64,000 nucleotides of DNA from Choanephora cucurbitarum (GCA_025331435.1 JAIWNI010000038.1:1-64000), one strand, 5' to 3'; positions 9,915 through 22,499 are shown, counted from the first letter of the stretch. The notes: generated by a model not told the origin, from the letters alone. Translations and numbers: made by a program.

Positions 9915-12704
9915 TTAGAGCTTATCGTAGTACTTGTCGAGACCAGGGATATCGGGAGTAAGACCCTTTCTGGTACGGACAGCACGGATCATATCGTAAA
10001 CCTTGTTTCCGGGTTCCAAGGGGTTACCAGACATGATAGACCAGTGATCGAAGACAGCTTGAGGGAAAGCTTGACCAGAGGTGGCAGCACGGAGATCACC
10101 AGTGAAACCGAAAGATTCATTAATGGGCAAGTGAGCCTTGACGGTCATCATGGGAGTACCAGCCTTTTGTTCTTCAGAGAAGACAGTACCACGACGTCTG
10201 TTAAGACAAGAGTAGATACCACCGATAGCAGATTCAGGACATTGGATTTCAACAAGGTAGACAGGTTCTTGAATACCAGGAGTGGCAGTAAGAACGGAAG
10301 CGTAGACAACACGACGACAAGTAGGGATAATTTGACCACCACCACGGTGAATGGCATCAGCGTGAAGAGTGACATCCAAGATGTTGAAACGACAACCACG
10401 GAGGATTTCTTCGGCAATAGGACCTTCCTTGGTGGCCCATTGGAAGGCAGCAACACAAGAATCCTTGATTTCACCGAGGTATTGAACTTGCTTGGTAACA
10501 TCGACCATAACGTTGGGACCAGTACCATCGGGACCGAAACACCAGATCTTACGGGCTTCAGTAACATCCCACTCGTACTTGTCAGCAAGGACACGAGCAC
10601 GGGTCTTGAAATCGTCCTTGGCAGAGATCTTACCATCTTCAATTTCGTTAGCGAGTTCATCATCCAAAGGAGCGGCACGCATGTAAATACGGTTGTGCTT
10701 GTTGGGAGACTTGGAAAGACAGTCAATGGTAGATTCGGCAGTGACAGTTTCACGGTATTGGACAACAGGGTCACCAGTCTTAAGAGGGACTTGAGCGTGG
10801 TCTTCTTCAAGATCCTTCAAACAGATTTCCAAGTGAAGTTCACCAGCACCGGCAACAATGTGTTCACCAGAGTCGGAAGTGAAGGTCAAGACACAAGGAT
10901 CGGACTTGGCAAGACGCTTAAGACCTTCAACGAGCTTGGGAAGATCGTTGGCGTTCTTGACTTCGACGGCAACTTGGACGACAGGAGAGACAGAGAACTT
11001 CATGACCTTCATGTTGTGAGCAACTTCGGAGGTGGTGATGGTACCGGTCTTGACCAAGAATTGATCAACACCAACAAGACCAACAATGTTACCAGCAGGA
11101 CAGTCATCAATAGCTTCAACGTTACGACCCATCATGAGAACGGTACGTTGGATAGACTTGACGGCCAAATCGTTCTTTTGACCGGGAACGTAGTTGGGAC
11201 CTTGAATACGGACCTTCATACCAGCACGGACGGTACCAGAGAAGACACGACCGAAAGCGTAGAAACGACCCTTATCAGAGGTGGGAACCATCTTGGAGAC
11301 GTAAAGCATCAAGGGACCGTTAGGGTCACAGGCACGAATACCGACAGCACATTCATCATCGCTGGGACCTTCGTACAATTGAGCACAACGGTAAGCTTGA
11401 GAGGTGACGGGAGAAGGCAAGTGGATACAGATCATTTCCAAAAGAGCATCACCAGCAGGCAAGAACTTACGCATGACGACCTTAAGAAGGGCCTTACCTT
11501 CCAAATCCTTTTCATCGTTGGCAAGAGAAACTTCCAACTTTTCCAAAAGAGTGGCGGTTTGTTCCTTCTTGAAGTTCATGATAGAGTCGAAAAGACGGTA
11601 GATGGGGTCCAAGACGAACATGTTGAAGGCACGTTCAAGAGGCTTACCTTCGGCATCAGTAGACTTGGTGGTCCACTTCTTGGTCTTAGGGTTGAAGTAG
11701 TTTTCACCCCAGAGCTTGACCATCATCTTGTTCTTGTCAACACCGAACTTCTTGGCGTAACGGTTAGCGAATTGACGAAGAGTGAAACCCCAACCGTGAA
11801 GACCGGAGGCAAAGGCAACAGTACCCTTTTCGGGGTAAACTTGACAATCACCGAGGGCTTCATCAACGTAGGTGGAGATGATGACGTTAACGGATTCAAC
11901 GGTACGAGCGAAAGACTAAAATAAAATGATAAGAAACTCCCACCTTTTTTTCATTAGAGATAGATAAACTACTTACGTTGTAAAGTTCTTCCTTGTCCAA
12001 TTGAAGTTCGAGAAGAGCACGATCAACCTTGTTCAAACAGATAACAGGCTTGATACGTTCGTTCAAAGCTTGACGCAAGACAGTTTCGGTTTGGACACAG
12101 ACACCGTCAATACAGTCAACAACGACAAGGGCACCATCAGTAACACGAAGAGCAGCAGTAACTTCAGAAGAGAAATCAACGTGACCAGGAGAATCGATCA
12201 AGTTAATCAAGAAAGCAGGACCGTCAGTCTTTTGGTTCTTGATTTCCTTAAGGTCTTCTTCGTTTTCCATTCTGAAATACATGGAAATGGCAGTAGACTT
12301 GATGGTAATACCACGTTCTTGTTCATCCTTACGGGTATCCATGAAACGGGCTTCACCAGCACGACCAGAAGAAATAATACCAGCCTTAGAGACCAAAGAA
12401 TCGGTCAAGGTGGATTTACCGTGATCGACGTGAGCAATGACGGACATGTTACGGACGTTGGTAACCTTGTCCATCAAACCACGGATTTCTTCAATAGTGA
12501 AATTCTAATGATAAAGTTTAGAAAATGAGTCGAATGCTAACGCATGGTAACATGCATAAATCTAACTTACAACTATAGATAAGGATCATAGTAGAATGGT
12601 TGAAGAAAATGAGGATGTTGAAAGAGTATAGAGAAAAGTGTTAGTCTATCGTTGGCAGTAGCTCATTTGGATGGATGGATGGATGGATTGGATACATTAC
12701 CCAT
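9915..12704 (-). CDS. EEF2: Translation elongation factor 2 (eEF2)
   Basis: GTPase that drives ribosomal translocation in the cytosol. Proposed exons (minus): 12704-12701, 12572-12571, 12504-11977, 11915-9915, giving 844 residues, the normal length for eEF2. Visible motifs: G1 [10 protein letters not shown]3 DSPGHVDF, G4 NKVDR, and the diphthamide loop [12 protein letters not shown] with its modifiable His. The large exons are certain. The start is unusual: exon 3 opens directly with NFTIEEIRG after an acceptor, and the conserved leading Met-Val can only be rebuilt from ATGG at 12704-12701 plus a TT dinucleotide at 12572-12571 flanked by AG and GTAAGT. Skipping or retaining the small piece gives an early stop. 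A downstream start at Met 12479 is possible but would lose conserved residues. Codon bias is strong, as expected for high expression. Confidence 0.95.
12571..12572 (-). other. EEF2: Putative 2-nt microexon of eEF2
   Basis: On the minus strand the sequence reads CTATAG, TT, GTAAGT: a plausible acceptor directly followed by two bases and a consensus donor. Together with ATGG (12704-12701) and exon 3 starting AAT TTC ACT, it yields ATG GTT AAT TTC ACT, the conserved MVNFT start of eEF2. The flanking introns would be 128 nt (12573-12700) and 66 nt (12505-12570). Frame and conservation support it; no transcript evidence was available. Confidence 0.55.
12669..12693 (+). repeat. GGAT tetranucleotide repeat in eEF2 intron 1
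   Basis: About five to six GGAT units, the last ones slightly degenerate, inside the proposed first intron of eEF2 just downstream of its donor on the minus strand. Confidence 0.85.
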
Positions 12705-14867
12705 TTTGTCTTCTAGAAAACTGGGGAGATAAAGAGAAGAATAGGCTCCTTTAGTGCAGGTTATTTTGTTCACACAGCACCTAGGCGCATAAAAATTGAG
12801 TTTGAAACCTGCATTTTTTTTCCCTTTATTGTACTCACTATGCATTCGCTTTACTAGACCTAATGTGGAAAAAAGAAGTCAAGTTAAACCTTTTAATTTT
12901 TTATCGCATGATTATTTCTCTCACCCTAGCTATGAGGATAACTTTAGCCGATAGACTCTTTTTCTGGTTTTACCTCTTTCCAAGATATACCTAATAGTTT
13001 AACATTATGAACCAGATCCTCTCGAGACAGCTTTAAACTTCCCAGTAAAACTCTTCTTGTCCACTTGGAATACCCTGAGCACGGAAAATCAAACACTCTT
13101 TACTTTAAATTCACGATAGTCTCACTGTCTCTAACTTGGGATCTATATCTTTTCACTGGCTTCTATTTCGGAGTTTCAGGCTCTCTTATGCTCAGCATTG
13201 TATCTAACATGCTCCATGGATTAATAGTGGCTGAATGTTAAAGCAAAAAGCAGAAGAAGGACTCGGTAATGTTATAGTTAGTCACTCAAAAGAAATAGCT
13301 TGGTTGAGGCTTCAAGAAGAGCCAAAAAAAAACAAGGTCAACAATATGGTCATATAGGAATCAGGATTTGGAAAGGCAATGCTATTGACATATAGTATTC
13401 AGTCCAAAACAATCTCTCTAAAACTAGATATCACAAGTCGTTGGGAACCATGATGGGTAAACTCACAAGAGGGGTTTTTTTTATCTCATCAGACAGCAAA
13501 CTGCTATACCTTCACATGTAAGTTGTACATATTTGACATTAGGTTGGACATGTAAGCTATACAATTGGCATGTCTATCAATTTAGAAACAATCACCTATG
13601 TCGCTATTTCGTACTGAAATAACAATGAAATCAATAGAAGCAATTTGATCTGAGTATGGCTGGGATGTAATAACAAAGATGGTAAGTACAGTCTATTTTA
13701 CTGACTACAATGTTTATTCCTATCGATCCAGATAGTATCAAAGAAAGAAAAAGAAAAGGCTTGGAAAGAGGCACAGCCAATGGAAGCTAATAGATGGCAA
13801 TTGGATTGTGATTGGAAAGATAAAAGACATTTGTGTTTCTTTTTCAATGTATATTTGAAGTCAAGAACAGCAAGATACGAGACATAGAGTGAGCTTAAGA
13901 TTTGTGGTCAAACTTCAAATGTATCGATAAACTGCATGATATTGGCCGAAACATCAAGCGAGATACAAAAAAAAAGAAAGGCAGCTATGTAAAAGATACA
14001 CAATGAGCAGCCCAACACATTTGGTTCATTGATTTAGCGTATTCACAAAGGTATGTGCGGTGATGAAGAGTAGTTGTTCCTGGTGAAAAAAAAATCGACG
14101 AAATAAAATTTTGATTGAATCATTTGGACCGGCAATAGTCATTCTTTAACAGTTGGGGTTGCTAATATTTGAATGCATTGTATATTCCTTGATACGGCCT
14201 TAGTTCTTTTAGTTTGATTTTTGTAGTTAGGATCATTTCGAACATATTAAATTTCTTGTTTGCCCTATTGCTCGGGTCGGACTTGCTTGACATTATAAGT
14301 TAATATGGAAGCATGATCAAGGTCAAAAAAAACGAGAAGAAGAATACAAGTTCTGTTAAGAACAAATCATCAGAAGCGAAAGAAACTATGCGTAGTTCAT
14401 TTTTCCTCACTGATGAACCATAACCTACTACTCAGTCCATTCTACTTAAATGAAGATATTTCGCTCAAATACAGGCAATTCTACTCATATAAAGAACTCG
14501 ATTGGATATTTGAGAGCATGCATTAGACTATCTCAACTTTTTTCTTTAGAGGATAAATCTTAACTTAAAGTACTACCATACCGTCTATTTGAATAACTCT
14601 GCTCCTTGTGTATGCAATTATGCCAACAAAGCATTACTCTGGCAAATGCCATTCAAATCCTTCTAAAAAAAAGGCAAAGGAACACTCTATATATGCTGTT
14701 TTCCAACACTAAGTTAATTTACTATGGGAAGTTGTTTTTTGATTCTTCAACTGTCACATATCTCGATGTCTCCATTTTCTCTCTCTCTCTCTCTTTTGCC
14801 TTTCTCTTTTTGCATTAAAGACTTAAGCAGTGTTTTCACTCCAAAAGTATCCTCCTTTTTCTTTATT
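12705..14867 (+). other. Gene-free interval between eEF2 and the LisH-WD40 gene
   Basis: About 2.2 kb. The first part holds the eEF2 leader and promoter: a pyrimidine-rich stretch on the minus strand ending in GACAAAATGG, a good start context. The rest is AT-rich with many stops in all frames. A CT repeat lies at about 14777-14796. No recognisable coding, RNA gene or transposon was found. Confidence 0.55.
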
Positions 14868-16133
14868 TTATCGTACAATTTGATTTGGCTTAGCCCACAC
14901 TCGAACAGATTGGTCATAACCTGTACTGACAAGGCCGACAGCAGGATCCATGGTGAGCGAACGAATCATACCAGTGTGTCCCTTCAATGTCTCAACCACT
15001 TGGCCTGTTTTGGTTTCTACAACAGCAATAGTATGTTCATTACTTCCAATAGCATAAAAGTATCTTCCAGAAGGATGCCAGATATGCTTTCTTGTCATAA
15101 ATTTGTTGTCATTAGGATATATATAATAGTTTTGAATTTGCTTAGGACTGCCGGCTTCGAACAGGATTGTACGGCCACTGTCATGATCAGTTGTGCACAA
15201 GACCATGCCATCTAGACTAGAGATACAGACAGGTGAAAATGAAACCCAATCATCACCTGTAGCATTCATGTTGATACGAGTCGATTGAATGTGTTGTGGA
15301 TCATCCGCTAAGCTGATATAGTGTAAATAGTTATCATCACGTACACCAATAATCAAAGTGGTTGGATCTAGGAAACAGATGGTCTCCACATTACCGATAA
15401 ATGGACCCAATCGTTTCAGCAGACGATAGTTGGGCAGATCGGATTGCTCTTGTTGTATATAGATACAGACAGTACGATCATAGGAAGCCGTTGCCATAAA
15501 TCGACCTTGTTCAGGTGAAAATAAGCCCTGCACAACATATTTCTGGTGGTCCTTGAATTGTTGAAGCATGCCTTCCTTCTCCGCATCCTGATCAAATGCT
15601 GGTTCGCATTCAGTATCGACTAATACGCTGGTACCATCCATGGAAGTAGTCAGCATATATTGTGGAAAGGCAGGATGAAAAGCAATGCTGAGAACAGGTG
15701 CTTGATGGTGGCGAAAGGTCTTGTTGTGGCTGAAGTCAGTAGTGTTAAGACTGGTTATTTTGACAGATTTGTCGATGCCACTGGTGGCAATCAAGCGCGT
15801 TTCAGGTTCAATAGCAACAGCAAGCATGTTGGCATAATGAATATCTGTCAAATGAGAAATGGTGGTACTAACATAATCTCCATCACCTTCTGATAGCTCG
15901 TTTAATCTATTCTTTGTATTGTCTAAGTTTAAAGTCTTGTTTCTCTTTTTTTTTTCGGTAGGCTTTCTTTACCTTTGAATCTGAAGCTGTGACATATCCA
16001 AAACAAGTTTGTCTTCAGTTGAAGCAAGTTCAAGATGATGTCTTGCTTCTCTCTTAAAGGCCTCTACTGACTCCATATAACCATGGTTGATTAGAAACTC
16101 AAGAACAGAAGCGTGAAGCTGAGGATTTGACAT
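14868..16133 (-). CDS. LisH-domain WD40-repeat protein
   Basis: Exons (minus): 16133-15973 and 15906-14868; a 66-nt GT-AG intron joins AG|A in frame; 399 residues. Residues ~5-35 (LHASVLEFLINHGYMESVE) form a LisH dimerisation motif. From ~residue 75 on, WD40 blades follow: SGIDKSVKITSL, TTSMDGTSVLVD, TASYDRTVCIY, and last STGYDQSVRVWA. LisH plus WD40 suggests an adaptor that dimerises and docks partners. I cannot assign it to a named orthologue: it lacks the general length and blade spacing of Lis1/Nudf. An in-frame ATG at 16202 would add a hydrophobic leader of 23 residues; I prefer 16133 because the LisH motif starts there. Confidence 0.8.
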
Positions 16134-16294
16134 GAAAATAAAAAAAAAAGAAAAGTTTAAACGAAAGAAAAGGATAAACAGATGTTGATACACTTCAGGC
16201 ATAATAAATTAAATCTCCACTCTTTTTCTCTAAAAAAAAAAGTTGTCTATTTTACTTAAATAAATAAAGAAAATGGTTATACATGAAACAAGAA

Positions 16295-17345
16295 TTAGGC
16301 TGATTTAGCCTTTTGTGAAGCCCTGATAAGGGCATAAGCCAAAACAGTGTAGTTTGTAAAAATATCCTTCATCATGAACAACAAGGCTTGTGAAAGTACA
16401 GCCTTAGTGATCTGTGTACTCATACCCTATCACAACTTATTAAGTTACCTTGTATATCATCATCCTTATGACCCTTTCTTACCTTGTACCAACCCAAGAA
16501 GCCTTCTGTCTTGAGAACACGAGTCAACACATCCACTGAACCCTTGTAAGCAACAATCTTATCCTTCATTTCCTTAGAGGGCTTCCATTGAAGACGCACC
16601 TTAGCCATGATATAAGGATAGGTGATGACAGTAGCCAATGTCTTGGAGAGAGCACCCACTAAAAAGTTGACACCAGGAGTCAAGGGTAATTTGAGTACCT
16701 GTGTCACAATCTGCTTGATCTTCTCAAAACTGCCGTAAGTGATAGCGGGGTTTACACAGAGCAAGAGAGAAGGTTGAATGCCTCTCCATAAACCTTGGAC
16801 GCCTTCTTCCTTAATGATAGATTGACATGTCTCCAAGACACCTTGACGCTCATTGGCTGGTAATGTCTGTTGACGTGTTGTAATGACTGAGACAGGTGTG
16901 GTAATCAAAGTGGTCAAGGCACCAGCAGCTGCACCCAAGACAAGTTCAAGTGCAGTAGATAAGGTACCACCACGAGGGTTGTATCGTCTGTTGTAGTTCT
17001 CTCGGAGGAAGGAATAGCAGTAAAAGTAAGTAAAATTGGTGGATGCTGTACCTATCAAAGAAGATCCTAAACCGGCATAAAGACCCGAAAGACCTTCCTT
17101 TTGCATGATTTGTTGAATACCGTCCATGACCGATGTATAGTGTTCGTCTTCATCTGATTCACGCTTTGTTTGTACTTGGATTCTTGTCTTGATACTAGAT
17201 CATGGAGAATGTTGTCAGTTTATCTCATTTTCATACAATGTGCATTGTCTTACATATCAAGTGGATAGATCAATGTCAGGGCAAACATGGCACTAGCAGA
17301 GCCAGCAACAGCATGGCCAACAGGTGGTAAACTAGCTTTGGACAT
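16295..17345 (-). CDS. ANT1: Mitochondrial-carrier-family protein, peroxisomal adenine nucleotide carrier type (Ant1/PMP34)
   Basis: Exons (minus): 17345-17254, 17194-16483, 16426-16295; introns of 59 and 56 nt; 311 residues. Three carrier repeats are visible with signatures PLDIIKTR, TPVSVITTR and YPYIMAKVR. The RQQT after the second repeat and the C-terminal GMSTQITKAVLSQALLFMM resemble the SLC25A17/PMP34/Ant1 group, which moves ATP or CoA-type nucleotides across the peroxisomal membrane for fatty-acid activation. Six membrane helices are expected. The gene lies 161 bp upstream of the LisH-WD40 gene on the same strand. Carrier family is certain; peroxisomal subtype is likely but rests on motif resemblance. 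Confidence 0.82.
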
Positions 17346-17593
17346 AGTATAAGAAAAGTGAAAAAGAAGAAGAAGAAGAAGAGAAAAGATAGGAAAAAAA
17401 CAAAGAAGAGTGAAATGAGCAAGCTCTTGTGACTATTTAAACCAAAGGGGAGATCAGAGGAAAAACTTTTTTTAAATGAATTTTGTCATCTTTTTTCCTC
17501 TTAAACATATTGCTTTATTTTGAGTGTGAGTGTTTGAAAGTAAGCCCAAAAAAAGAGGGGGGACATGGGGGACATGAATGCTTCGTGCTGATT

Positions 17594-17627
17594 CATTCTA
17601 AACGGGAGAATTATTCCGCCGGACAGA
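17594..17627 (+). repeat. Short dispersed hairpin element, copy 1
   Basis: CATT..TAA.CGGGAGAATTATTCCGCCGGA followed by CAGAC: an imperfect inverted repeat (CGGGA/TTCCG) shared with copy 2 at 18219. The matched core is ATTCCGCCGGA against GTTCCGCCGGA. Possibly the end of a small transposon or a protein-binding site. Confidence 0.5.
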
Positions 17628-18218
17628 CAAGTGGATTTTAAAGAATATAGCTGATCTTCAAATCAGGTAATGCGTCTATAGCAAACAAAGCTATGTTATC
17701 ATATGGTCCTTATACTAGAGAGAGTATGTTGAGAGAGAACACTGCAGATGAATTTAGTATGTTTGAAACAGTTTTATCTGTATTCTGAATGTAGCAATGG
17801 AATTGTTGTTTATATAAACAAGAAACCCCACTTTTTTTGTGTTAAATCAATGTTACTAACAATGATCAATTCGATTTGTTTGTCTCGATACTCTAGGCTT
17901 TTAGTAGGTTTTACATCTTGTGTATTCATTCAAGATTTCCTACGTCATTATGGCTAGCAAAAGGAGCTTTTTGTCAAGGCTAATCAGTATAGTTGAGCTA
18001 TAATAAAATCAGCTTTATTTCACATGCCAAGCCCTTATTAGCCTCTTTTTTTTTTGCTCTACAGACTTTTGCTGCAAATGGAGATTAAAATCATTTTCTT
18101 TCCATGAGTTTTTGTTACTTGTCACTTTTTGAGCATCCTAGCTCATTCATCCAAAATGACTTATGAAGAACATACTCGATGACACAAAGTAATTGATTAG
18201 TTACTAGGTATGCTAGCC

Positions 18219-18265
18219 CATTATAAGCGGAAGAACCGTTCCGCCGGATATTTGAAAGCAGACAG
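18219..18265 (+). repeat. Short dispersed hairpin element, copy 2
   Basis: CATTATAAGCGGAAGAACCG then TTCCGCCGGA: the arms GCGGAA and TTCCGC can pair around a 6-nt loop. Same orientation as copy 1, about 625 bp away. Confidence 0.5.
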
Positions 18266-19609
18266 TTGTCTTTAAAAGGACTCCGATTGATAAACCATGT
18301 GTACAATAAAATTTATTTTAATTTTAAAGATCTCTACGATAAACACTCTATATCTACCAATAGTTCTAAGATTTGCATTTCTTTTGGTTACCCATGTATG
18401 ATGTGTATAGACAGCTAAGTAGTACAGGCATAACTCTATTTCAAAAATATTAAAAAAAATAGAGATTTGACTTCAGTAGTGATATACTGTGTATCATTAT
18501 TTGATCTTTTGCCTAGACAAGTGATCAATAGATTTGAAGATAATGGGAGCGAATATCTCAAACAAAAGGTGAGACACACTGAACAGAGAAAGAGAGTGCA
18601 TGAAAGCGAATGCATTTGCCCTGATTTTTACCAAATCATCACTTTAAGTTTAGAGCTCAATCATTTAAAGAGCGTTGTAGCCTATTTACAGTTGATCTTG
18701 TCGATGTACCTTTTTGCCTTTCTTTTTTTTTTCCGATTTCCCAATTTGTGTATATGAAGTAAGCTGAGCAAGGCAATGAACTGATAATGTTTTTTTTTCT
18801 ATTTGTTTAGCTCACTACTTGTTTATCCACATTGGTTGGACTAAGCAGGCTTATGATATCTTCTCCTCAAACATTGCTGTGAGACAGAAGTTGAATCAGT
18901 TCTTTATAAGATGAGTTTTCTGTGGTGATAGTAACCTGGGTGACAAATTTGACATCACAACAGATCAATAAAATGCTTTTGAGTGGCTAAATACAAAAGC
19001 CGATACTGATTTAAAAAAAAAGCGGTAATCATACTCTTTAAAGTGTTTTTTTTTGAGTTTATTCTACTCACGTTTAATCAAGCCTATTGATATCCATGCA
19101 GTGTATAGTACTCTCTACAATATTACGAAAAAGATTGTAACCATTCAGATTACTACTAGGACCATCCAGAATAGAACTAAATATATAATGATCCTGTCCA
19201 ATTAGACACTGAGTGTTATATTCATTGGATGTGTTTGGCCTCCCAATGGTCCTAGTCATCAATAGAGATGAGTTTGTCAAGCAAGGTAGACTTTGTCAAA
19301 ATGATAGTATGCCCTAATTCATACTGAGCTCATTATGAGCAAAGTAAGCGTTCATTTGCAATACTGGCTCAAATATACTATTCATGTGCCAAAAAGATGA
19401 TTATGTAAATCTGTTCTCTTACAAATCAAGGAAAGTCCCGAAGGAATATATAGACTCGATATCACGAAATAGCTTTCTGTAAAGCATAAAATTTCTTCCC
19501 AGCATGAATTCTCTTTCTGTTTTCTATTCAATAGCTTTCTCTTCTAATGACTATAAACTCATCATCGCCATTTTGTATTCTTTCCTTATCCTAATTTTAT
19601 TTCAACTAA

Positions 19610-20680
19610 TTAAGAACTTGATGAAGCAGCTGTAGGCTTCTTCTTCTTTTCTGCTTCTTCTTCCTTTTCCTTTTCGATCTCAGCAACAACACTTTCAACT
19701 TCATCTTGTTCCAAATGCTAGCAAAAAAAAACAAAAGTCAAATTCTCTCTTTTGTTGAATTATCATGTTTTTCTTTCTCGAGGAAATTACCTTAACAACA
19801 CTGTCGGATGTCATGACAGCAATTTCAATATTTTTTGCGCCTGTTTGGACTACTTCCAATAATGATTTGATAGCCAATTTGATTGTTTCCTTTTGATCCA
19901 TTTCTTCATTGTAATTCTTTTCCAAAAATTCACGTACTGTCTTGGAACTTCTACCGATAGCATTGGCCTGTACAAATCATGATCAGTATTTGCATGAAAG
20001 AAGCTCTATTTTGTCTGATTTACCTTCCATGCAGTATATATACCAGAGGGCTCAGTCATATACAATCGAGGTTCCTTGTTATCGAAACCAACAATCAAAG
20101 TGGAAATACCAAAAGGACGGACACCACCACTTTGGGTATATTTCTATACATTTAGAGAACCTGTTATTCTTGTTTGAACAGATGTTGGTGATCTTATCTT
20201 CTTACCTGTTGTACTTGAGCAATGTGACGCGTAATGTATTCAACTGAAGCAGGGTCTTCTACAGTCAAACGATGACTTTGACATTCAATTCTGGCTTTGT
20301 TGACTAAGACACGGGCATCTGCAGTTAAACCTATAAACATTTTTTCAAAGGAAAACAACGTGAGATGCATGTAGGTACCTTTTTTTTGAATTCTTTACCT
20401 GCAAAAGCCATACAGATGTGGTCATCCAACATGCAAATCTTGCGAACGGTACGAGGATCTTGCAATTTCAATACTGACTTCTTTTCAACACCAAGTACAA
20501 CTACGTTCTTTCCACGAACACCAACCTATCAAACATATAAGTTTATCTCTACAGAAAAAGAAATAAAAGACATTGACTTACAGCACAGGTACCCTTTCTT
20601 ACAGCCTCAGAGGCATATTCGACTTGGAAGAGGTGACCATCAGGTGAGAAGACAGTCAAGGCACGATCGTATCCAGACAT
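19610..20680 (-). CDS. PRE6: 20S proteasome subunit alpha-4 (Pre6/PSMA7 type)
   Basis: Six exons (minus): 20680-20582, 20525-20399, 20330-20206, 20143-20024, 19967-19791, 19717-19610; 251 residues, normal for the subunit. It starts with the alpha-subunit signature [14 protein letters not shown] followed by [57 protein letters not shown] and [10 protein letters not shown] fit alpha-4 better than the other alpha subunits. It has no catalytic Thr, as expected: it forms the outer ring and helps gate the core particle. The C-terminal tail is Lys/Glu-rich ([13 protein letters not shown]). All five introns are 52-73 nt with consensus donors and keep frame. Confidence 0.95.
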
Positions 20681-21320
20681 AGTAGTAGATTATAAATATA
20701 TGTTTGTTAGAAAGAAATACGTATTCCTTTTTCGTATTTAGAAAAAAAAATTAAGTACACGCTTAAAGAAGTACGTGTCGAATTCAACGTCATCACGAGC
20801 AACCGGAATTCAAAAAGCATGAATTTGTATTCTTCTTTTCTTTTACTCTGAATTGAGACTTTTTTGATATGGTTGGGATTGTTTTTACCTTCATTTCGAA
20901 CCATCTCATGGATGCCTTACTACTAGTTAGAGAGCACTTTGCTCCCTATCCACTTTAACTGAGAAAACACAAGTCTGCGAAATACTTGGAACTACCTTTC
21001 ATACTCTATGGTCTAATATAAGTTACTCACAAGCTTCACGTTTGCTTGATCTTTAAATATTACAGAATCATCAAACGATTAAGACCGAAAAGTGAAAAGC
21101 AAGCCAGATCATGCATGTCAATTCTCTTCCACGATCCGTTTTGAATTGCTGTCTTCTTAAAACGGCATTATTTCATTAGTTTCTTGGCTTTAAAGAAGAT
21201 GGTTTAGGTTTGTGACCTAGTCTGCTTATCAATGAGAAGGAAGCAATTAAGGTGTACTGTAAGTGGACGTAGTGTTTCCCAAACATTAATGCCTATCAAA
21301 TACCTCATCAATTATATATA

Positions 21321-21857
21321 CATATTTTACTTAAATGCCAGAGCACTCACAAATCAGATGCTAAGGACTTATCCAGAGCCAATAAGGATGGTGTATTTCT
21401 GAAGAGACAGATGTTAGGCTTACGCCAAAGGTCTGTGCGGGCTCGACAAACTATGGTATTCGCTCAGATAGGCTTTCATAGTCTGCAAGCACCTGGAGCA
21501 TGAGAAGACTGGAATAAGATATAAAATGCACATTACGAGTTGTTTGAGCATTCATCTTATACTACAGATGTTACTAGCTTTGATGCTATATTGAATACTA
21601 AATACAATCTTTCTGCTGCTGGCTTGCCAGCTGTTGGGCAAATGTTAGGTTATGCAGTAGACAAAGCTCTGAGAGGACGTGGCTCTAGTGCTCCTCCATT
21701 TTCTCGAAATAGCTAATGTCAAAGGCATACTCAATGCGATGTTATGGCTATCTATCTTGGATTTAAACCTGTATGCATGTCTTGGAAGCTGGATCCTACT
21801 CATCCAGTTATAGGCTTTAGCTTTGATGGTTCTGAAACTCCAATCTTACAACTCTAA
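21321..21857 (+). pseudogene. Decayed reading frame of unknown family
   Basis: One frame stays coding-like for about 178 codons and is broken only by stops at 21501, 21522 and 21714. Segments such as KDGVFLKRQMLGLRQRS, GLPAVGQMLGYAVDKALRG and MAIYLGFKPVCMSWKLD look like real protein, with a composition unlike the surrounding AT-rich DNA. No start or intact 5' end is visible. I do not recognise the family; a mobile-element protein or a dead gene-family member are both possible. It lies about 0.65 kb from a Tc1-like remnant. Confidence 0.45.
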
Positions 21858-22499
21858 ACAACTGATAGTTGTGTTTTGATACTTTGTAGCAAGAAGTATA
21901 AAGAACCAATTCAAAATACCTAGCCCGAGTGTAAGTAATATTGAATTTTCAATACTCAATCATAGATGAAGAACAATCTTGATGTTGAACAGACGACATT
22001 ACTCTTAAATCATCTCTCTACAAAACGATAACTGAATCTAAATAGCTGGTGTGGAGGAGGATACGTATCATTGGAGAAAAGCAAATGAACTTTATTACAT
22101 ATAGTGTATTGGCAAAGAGATAATGATTGATACAGCAAAATATTTTATGTATTAATATTAGGAAGTATGAGCAACAAGAAGCCATATACATGCAAATATC
22201 GAGCAAGTTGATTAGCGCAGTAATTTGTTTGTAAAAAGTGTTCGTTTATAAACAGAGTTAAGAACAGACTGCTATTGGGAAAAAACTATTTTTTAGTTGC
22301 AACACACTGACTCCAAAGTGAAATTGGGTCACCTTTTCATTCTTCAAATTCAGTAATAGAAGTACACATATTGAAGAGATCCTCAATATACAAAAGCATG
22401 ACAAGAGCATGCTCGGTTTTTTTTTTGGTCAATGAGTAATTGAAAAATATGATTTATTAATATAAAACAAATTCAATATCAGGTGGTGCCACCTTTTTG

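Larger units (their letters stand above)
17346..19609 (+). other. Gene-free interval with two related hairpin repeats
   Basis: About 2.3 kb, AT-rich, without a frame I can support. The 96-codon plus frame at 18467-18757 has no recognised motif. Two copies of a GC-rich hairpin-forming element (listed separately) stand out from the AT-rich background. Confidence 0.5.

Noticed and set aside
10148..10810. 220-codon minus frame
   Set aside because: Shadow of the eEF2 main exon in another frame.
9903..11924. 673-codon plus-strand open frame
   Set aside because: Exactly antisense to eEF2; a known side effect of strong codon bias. Composition (Thr/Gly/Asn/Asp-rich) is unlike a real protein.
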